The position numbers and the translations under genes were made by a program. Below the pieces are notes generated by a model. It ran no database searches. It was not told where the DNA came from and saw only the letters and a program-made list of their open reading frames with translations. Below, in pieces: positions 63,360 to 64,000 of a stretch of 64,000 bases of DNA (position 1 is the first letter of the stretch; each line of letters starts with the position of its first letter). This DNA is from Candidatus Enterococcus ferrettii (GTDB taxonomy: Bacteria > Bacillota > Bacilli > Lactobacillales > Enterococcaceae): assembly GCF_017377655.1 (NCBI RefSeq), contig NZ_JAFREL010000016.1, forward strand, positions 62,001-126,000, read 5' to 3'.

Positions 63360-64000
63360 ATGAATTACCATTATTCAACAAAAGTACCAACGAGTGACAC
63401 TGATGCTGTAGGCGATCTTTTGCGGGTAGCTGCAAATCCGGAAATTATATCTTTTGCTGGCGGATTACCTGCTCCAGAGCTGTTTCCAGTAGAGAAGATT
63501 CAGGCAGCTGCCAATCAGGTCTTTCAAGAAAAAGGGATGACTGCTCTGCAATACGGCAGCTCGAAAGGAATACCGGAACTTCGAAAAATTGTCGTTGAAC
63601 GGTTAAAACAAGACGGCATCACAGTTGATGAAGAACAAATTATGATTTCCACCGGCTCCCAACAAGTGCTGGATTTAACCAGTAAAATGTTTATTAACGA
63701 AGGCGACACTGTTATCGTAGAACAACCAACTTATCTATGTGCCTTAGATGTCTTCAAATCCTATGAAGCGAACTTAGTAAGTGTGGAAATGGATGAAAAC
63801 GGGATGAAGCTGGATATGCTGGAGGAAGCTCTAAAAGCGAATCCAAATACTAAAATGATTTACACTATTCCAAATTTTCAAAATCCAACTGGACGAACCC
63901 TTTCTTTAGAACGCCGGAAAAAGCTGGCGCAATTGGCAGTTGACTATGACGTGTTAGTTTTGGAGGATAATCCCTATGGCGCTGTGCGCTTTGAAGGAAC
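63360..64000 (+). CDS. PLP-dependent aminotransferase, class I (partial, runs off right edge)
   Basis: About 213 residues seen from ATG 63360 (GGGAG 8 nt before). FAGGLPAPELFP, ALQYGSSKGIPELR, STGSQQVLDL, EQPTYLCAL, IPNFQNPTGRTLS and EDNPYGAVR place it with 2-aminoadipate/aromatic aminotransferases (LysN/MocR-like group without the HTH). The PLP-binding Lys lies beyond the window. Confidence 0.92.
   Translation, partial: MNYHYSTKVPTSDTDAVGDLLRVAANPEIISFAGGLPAPELFPVEKIQAAANQVFQEKGMTALQYGSSKGIPELRKIVVERLKQDGITVDEEQIMISTGSQQVLDLTSKMFINEGDTVIVEQPTYLCALDVFKSYEANLVSVEMDENGMKLDMLEEALKANPNTKMIYTIPNFQNPTGRTLSLERRKKLAQLAVDYDVLVLEDNPYGAVRFEG

Overview
The window looks like chromosomal DNA of a low-GC Firmicute, most likely Enterococcaceae and plausibly the Enterococcus avium/raffinosus group. 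The genus is inferred from gene content: an LPQTG-anchored surface protein, a PrpR-type sigma-54 activator with a matching -24/-12 promoter, PTS and PRD-regulator organisation, proBA, arcA, opuC, AGGAGG ribosome sites and rho-independent terminators between most units. I saw no rRNA, tRNA, insertion sequence or CRISPR array. Layout: 1-3.8 kb holds two secreted or wall-bound adhesin-like proteins, the first running off the left edge. 4.2-6.9 kb is a divergent HTH-STAND ATPase-TPR protein, with repeated GACCAA motifs in the shared upstream region. 7-8 kb is tenA behind a TPP riboswitch. 8.2-13.4 kb carries an ornithine cyclodeaminase-family gene, small ORFs, and a GH43 glycosidase plus LacY-like permease pair with a divergent ArsR-type regulator. 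13.5-19.4 kb holds an atypical 2-hydroxyacid dehydrogenase, an orphan winged-helix regulator, an ABC-2 exporter with a divergent double-MerR regulator, and uncharacterised genes. 19.6-22.5 kb has two GT8 glycosyltransferases and a Cof-type HAD phosphatase. 22.5-29.3 kb is a mannosylglycerate-type PTS/GH38 alpha-mannosidase operon with a divergent PRD regulator and an 18-bp inverted-repeat operator. 31.4-34.7 kb is an opuCABCD-type quaternary-amine ABC transporter. 34.9-43 kb is a catabolic locus of FGGY kinase, SDR dehydrogenase, EtfA, EtfB, AGPS-like FAD oxidase, RpiR regulator and MFS transporter; its content matches, from memory, the uncharacterised ygcU/S/R/Q + ygcW/yqcE/ygcE genes of Escherichia coli. 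Two paralogous genes of unknown family bracket the opuC and ygc-like block (30.2 and 43.1 kb). 44-49 kb holds an L,D-transpeptidase, arcA plus a GNAT acetyltransferase, and proBA. 50-59 kb is an organic-acid locus: TRAP-like permease, PrpR-type sigma-54 activator, and an operon of amidohydrolase, DASS transporter, D-2-hydroxyacid dehydrogenase and RraA-like aldolase, with a second RraA-like gene divergent. That operon has a textbook sigma-54 promoter, and a GTTTCA-N3-TGAAAC palindrome occurs both upstream of it and upstream of the activator gene. 59.5-64 kb contains a lysine-tailed unknown protein, an MBL hydrolase/TetR/kinase/DUF2568 unit with a TetR operator, and the start of a PLP aminotransferase. 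The two strongest leads for under-described biology are the ygc-like ETF locus and the sigma-54 organic-acid regulon. The HTH-STAND-TPR gene beside the adhesins is a third.
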